64,000 bases of DNA from Scalindua sp964437425 (lineage in GTDB: Bacteria; Planctomycetota; Brocadiia; Brocadiales; Scalinduaceae). The stretch covers positions 30,489 through 94,488 of the forward strand of contig CAYTGO010000003.1 of assembly GCA_964437425.1 (NCBI GenBank), read 5' to 3'. Both the position numbers and the translations under genes were made by a program. Each line of letters opens with the position of its first letter. Within the stretch, counting starts at the first letter, position 1. Under the pieces are notes generated by a model. The model made no database searches. It was not told the DNA's origin and saw only the letters and a list, made by a program, of their open reading frames with translations. Positions 63,471 to 64,000 of the stretch are shown in pieces.

Positions 63471-63545
63471 TCCTCGGTAGCTCAATGGTAGAGTGGGTGA
63501 CTGTTAATCATTAGGTTGTAGGTTCGAATCCTACCCGAGGAGCCA
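63471..63545 (+). tRNA. tRNA-Asn(GUU)
   Basis: Acceptor TCCTCGG/CCGAGGA, anticodon loop CTGTTAA (GTT), T loop GTTCGAATC, CCA encoded. A transcription terminator follows. Confidence 0.96.
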
Positions 63546-63550
63546 CATAA

Positions 63551-63587
63551 GACGGACAGGGCCTTTAGGCTCTGTCCGTCTTTTTGT
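63551..63587 (+). terminator. Rho-independent terminator after tRNA-Asn
   Basis: GACGGACAG...CTGTCCGTC hairpin (63551-63580) with an inner GGGCC/GGCTC pairing and a TTTTTGTTT tract. Confidence 0.9.
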
Positions 63588-63638
63588 TTACAAACACTTG
63601 CAGTGGTTACAACCTAAAAAAATTAACCTCTTTTGTGG

Positions 63639-64000
63639 TTATGGTGTTGTAATATCAAGCAGCTCCACTGTAAAGATCAAAGTCTGGTCAGGGCCAATGC
63701 TTGGCGGGCCATTTGGACCATAGGCCAATCCTGAAGGAATATAAAATTCATATTTACTGCCAACATTCATAAGTTGTACGCCTTCAGTCCACCCTTTGAT
63801 GACTTGATTTAACATAAACTCTGCCGGCTTATCACGTTTGTATGAGCTATCAAACTCTTTGCCTCCAATCAACGTGCCGCTGTAATGTACTTTAACTTTA
63901 TCAGTTGCTTTTGGTTTTGCTCCGTCTCCCTCCGTTATCACTTTATACTGTAGGCCTGAATCGGTTACCTTAACGCCATCCTTCTCCTTATTGGCATCAA
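63639..64000 (-). CDS. FKBP-type peptidyl-prolyl isomerase, 5' end outside the window
   Basis: The C-terminal FKBP domain is complete: KVKVHYSGTLIGGKEFDSS, VIKGWTEGVQLMNVG, PSGLAYG and LIFTVELLDI, all active-site regions. The frame stays open to the right edge, reading DSGLQYKVITEGDG before the domain and Lys/Glu-rich residues at the edge, as in Mip/FkpA-type exported isomerases with a helical N-terminal dimerisation region. Cis-trans prolyl isomerase or chaperone, probably periplasmic. Confidence 0.9.
   Translation of the reverse strand, partial: DANKEKDGVKVTDSGLQYKVITEGDGAKPKATDKVKVHYSGTLIGGKEFDSSYKRDKPAEFMLNQVIKGWTEGVQLMNVGSKYEFYIPSGLAYGPNGPPSIGPDQTLIFTVELLDITTP

Noticed and set aside
1..64000. 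Prophage, CRISPR-Cas or restriction system
   Set aside because: No phage structural, integrase, cas or restriction genes are seen; most of the window is housekeeping.

Overview
The window is AT-rich Gram-negative chromosomal DNA. Lipid A synthesis (lpxB), a 490-residue porin ending in Phe, many lipoproteins, Mur ligases and ordinary housekeeping genes show a diderm with peptidoglycan and LPS genes. Gene order matches no model organism. The mix of long TPR and coiled-coil proteins, DUF4384, paired SPFH proteins, a large-type SRP RNA and frequent TTG/GTG starts suggests a planctomycete, possibly an anammox-type Brocadiales/Scalindua relative. That is inference; no anammox marker gene lies in the window. 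It reads as a metagenome scaffold: two 100-N gaps are each flanked by an identical 55-bp sequence, the signature of unmerged contig overlaps.

Layout. 0-7 kb: UDP-glucuronate decarboxylase, aspartate kinase, a 6-phospho-3-hexuloisomerase-like SIS protein, YggT, phosphopentomutase, a MurC-like ligase and GDP-mannose dehydratase. 7-13 kb: a gap-split secreted protein, a TerB-J-domain protein, coiled-coil proteins, tilS, a DUF4384 protein and proC. 13-15 kb: a nitrilase-family amidase and a cysteine desulfurase. 15-24 kb is a minus-strand block: DegP-like protease, D-aminoacylase, rpoN, ybaB-dnaX, SRP RNA and five tRNAs with tadA among them. 24-35 kb: a giant S41 protease, hydrolases, a gap-split Nudix protein, CCA-adding enzyme, murD and an ApbE flavin transferase fused to its own FMN-acceptor domain. 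35-39 kb: two small DUF proteins, a CheY-like regulator and a porin, the last two preceded by Fur-box-like palindromes. 39-44 kb: CaCA antiporter, lpxB, a radical SAM gene and decayed fragments, one a second lpxB 3' end. 44-51 kb: an 18-TPR protein, bioA, a Bax-inhibitor protein and trpE. 51-56 kb: two SPFH proteins with His-rich tails beside a convergent His-repeat coiled-coil protein. 57-59 kb: a Lys-rich basic miniprotein and a 213-bp GC-rich structured element with 11-bp terminal inverted repeats. 59-64 kb: gap-pgk-rpe, accD, tRNA-Asn and a partial FKBP isomerase.

Most of the window is core metabolism: sugar-nucleotide and envelope precursor synthesis, translation support (tilS, tadA, CCA enzyme, SRP RNA, tRNAs), glycolysis and amino-acid synthesis. 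The most unusual parts are the structured element at 57.8 kb, the His-rich SPFH locus, the disrupted lpxB region, the putative metal-regulated porin block and several short genes below normal annotation limits.
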